Positions 7,206 to 8,297 of a stretch of DNA of 8,297 nt are shown one piece after another. Source of the DNA: UBA9662 sp002729415 (lineage in GTDB: Bacteria; Poribacteria; WGA-4E; UBA9662); assembly GCA_002729415.1 (NCBI GenBank), contig PBXZ01000135.1:1-8297 (forward strand), in the 5' to 3' direction. Each line of letters opens with the position of its first letter. Position 1 is the first letter of the stretch. The notes under the pieces are model-generated. The model was given only the letters and a program-made list of their open reading frames with translations. It was not told where the DNA came from and searched no databases. Both the position numbers and the translations under genes were made by a program.

Positions 7206-7424
7206 TGAANGTNAATNCGTATTGACCGGCCTGACCNGGATTCGGCGTCCANGAAAACGCTCCANTTTCAGCATCAAAAACTGCCCCTTCTNGCTGGTCG
7301 CTGATACTGACAACCAGCTGATCTTTGTTAGGATCCGTAAACACTAAACNAAACGATATCTCGTCTCCCTCTACTCCATTGTAAATGGAATCTATGGCTT
7401 CAACTTCTGGTCGCAGGTTGAGCA
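7206..7424 (-). other. Bridging reading-frame piece between the two CDS segments
   Basis: Between N7425 and N7205 the protein pattern continues in the third minus frame: 'LNLRPEVEAIDSIYNGVEGD', then 'FTDPNKDQL' and 'WTPNPGQAGQY' ending in 'TF'. This is a textbook putative-Ig (He_PIG-type) repeat, whose end 'TVRN' is found only in the frame downstream of 7205. Removing one base at each N joins all three frames without loss of any conserved position. The stretch has no start or stop signals of its own and should be read as the middle of the giant gene. Joined residues are about 291-363. Confidence 0.88.
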
Positions 7425-7425
7425 N

Positions 7426-8297
7426 CGACCACGTTCAACTCAACTTCTGTTTTAGCCCGGGCCCCTTCACTGTCCACAACCAACANCNTCAACGCATAAG
7501 TNCCNGCANNTCCCAATTNCGGNTCTATCAGCAGGCTGGAACCGGCTACCGTCACCAGACCTTNCGGATATTTCCCCCTNANCTTATAGACCAGTGGTTC
7601 CTCCGCATTGTCCGGGTCCACTGCCAGTAGCTCAACAGCTATACTCTCTTCTTCCACTACCTGTGCCGGCATCTCTATGGCACTGAACTCCGGATCTCGA
7701 TTGACATTGTCTACCACTACCTGAAATGGCGCTTCCGCTTCCTCTCCTGTGCTGTCAACTGCCAAAATCTTGAAATCGTAGGCTTCCAAGGCTCCAGAAT
7801 CAAAATCCGTCTGCCACCTGAATGTCCCTTTGCCCCGGCCACTGGAAATCAGTTCCGCTCCTTCTACCGGACTCACCAACTTCAGCTCCACCTTCTCATC
7901 CGGATTCTCCAACAGATCAGGATCAACAAATTCCAATGTAAACTGTACCGCCTCACTTTCTTTAACACTCAGAGTCTTCAATTCACTAACCAACCTGGGT
8001 ATACGGTTGGTATTTGTCACCATGATATTGAAAATATGGCTATTCAACCCCTCTTTGAAAGTTGCTTTCGGATCCAAGGCACTGACTGTTACTTCCAAAG
8101 CCTGGCCTGTAGCTGCCGCAAAGGACGGCCTCCATTCTAGCTGTGCCACACCCGGACCAACATCATTCAGCTCCGCTCCCAATGGCAAACCGCTAATTTG
8201 AAACTTTATCTCGTCTTCATCGACATCCAGAGCCTTAAAATCTATCAGTAGTGTCTCCCCCTCTTTCACCTGCTGATCACTTACCTTGTTCATCTGA
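7426..8297 (-). CDS. N-terminal-side segment of the same giant gene (cadherin-like repeats), open at the window edge
   Basis: This is joined residues 1-290, reading from the right edge. An ATG lies at 8291-8293, but a sense codon (CAG) precedes it. The following residues, VSDQQVKEGETLLIDFKALD, are the middle of a typical 'dq.v.EGetL.f...A.D.D' repeat, so this Met is internal. No signal peptide is present, and the real start lies beyond 8297. As printed, the frame would stop at 7400-7402 after a short meaningless tail. Ignoring N7425 leads it into the next frame with the expected motif 'VVVLNLRPEVEAI'. It is therefore the upstream part of the same gene as 198-7205, not a separate gene. It holds three full repeats (8003-8296, 7700-8002 and 7427-7699), with 'NTNRIP' and 'NVNRDP' at the boundaries. 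Confidence 0.9.

Larger units (their letters stand above)
7134..8297 (-). other. Four cadherin-like / putative Ig (He_PIG-type) repeats
   Basis: Joined residues 1-387 form four repeats of 90-100 residues. Each shows an 'EGe.l.f...a.D.D' start, a 'P.Ga.l' or equivalent middle, a 'f.W.t...' strand and an 'A.D..g....f.v.V.n.NR.P' end. Examples are 'ALDVDEDEIKF', 'GLPLGAEL', 'FRWQTDFDSG', 'AVDPDNAEEP' and 'WTPNPGQAGQY'. The acidic 'D.D.D' clusters fit calcium binding between modules, as known for cadherin-type repeats. Family assignment is by motif recall. The fold is secure, but the exact Pfam family is not. Confidence 0.8.

Noticed and set aside
7311..7313. ATG as the start of the long segment
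   Set aside because: The codons between 7313 and 7205 in this frame make no domain sense, while another frame across the same bases gives a standard repeat.
8291..8293. ATG as the start of the upstream segment
   Set aside because: An open sense codon precedes it and the residues after it lie inside a cadherin-like repeat. There is no signal peptide, and the gene continues past the edge.
1..8297. CRISPR array, tRNA, rRNA, insertion sequence or toxin-antitoxin genes
   Set aside because: No direct-repeat/spacer pattern, cloverleaf sequence, transposase motif or terminal inverted repeats were seen. The window is filled by one gene.

Overview
The window is almost entirely one very large minus-strand gene. 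It runs from the right edge (it enters open, so the N-terminus lies outside) down to a TGA stop at 198-200. As printed, the gene is split over three reading frames. Both breaks fall on an ambiguous base, N7425 and N7205, and dropping those two bases gives one uninterrupted frame of 2,698 codons before the stop. Residue numbers below use this joined protein, counted from the first complete codon at 8294-8296.

Layout in translation order (right to left): four cadherin-like/putative-Ig repeats (8297-7134); two Ig-like modules (7130-6507); one PKD domain (6506-6243); ten Ig-like modules ending in 'D.aGN' strands (6242-3075); a unique region with a glycine-rich linker (3074-2394); two more Ig-like modules (2393-1836); a fibronectin type III domain (1835-1539); a ZU5-like domain (1538-1158); a type I dockerin with two complete calcium loops (1142-975); a cohesin-like domain (929-510); and a C-terminal 'YPNPFNP...KMLLLK' module of the FlgD-Ig/T9SS-type-A-tail kind (488-201). 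The remaining 197 bases are AT-rich and hold no gene I can support.

The protein reads as a giant, cysteine-free, secreted or cell-surface fibre. Its long calcium-rich beta-sandwich stalk leads to a C-terminal cluster of interaction and anchoring modules. No enzyme domain is visible, so an adhesive or structural role is inferred, not shown.

The organism is probably a member of Candidatus Poribacteria or a close relative. I base this on memory of the 'NYPNPFNPETWIPYQL' tail wording and of cohesin/dockerin surface proteins in that group, not on a search. About 60 ambiguous bases, strongly clustered, suggest an environmental, single-cell or low-coverage assembly.
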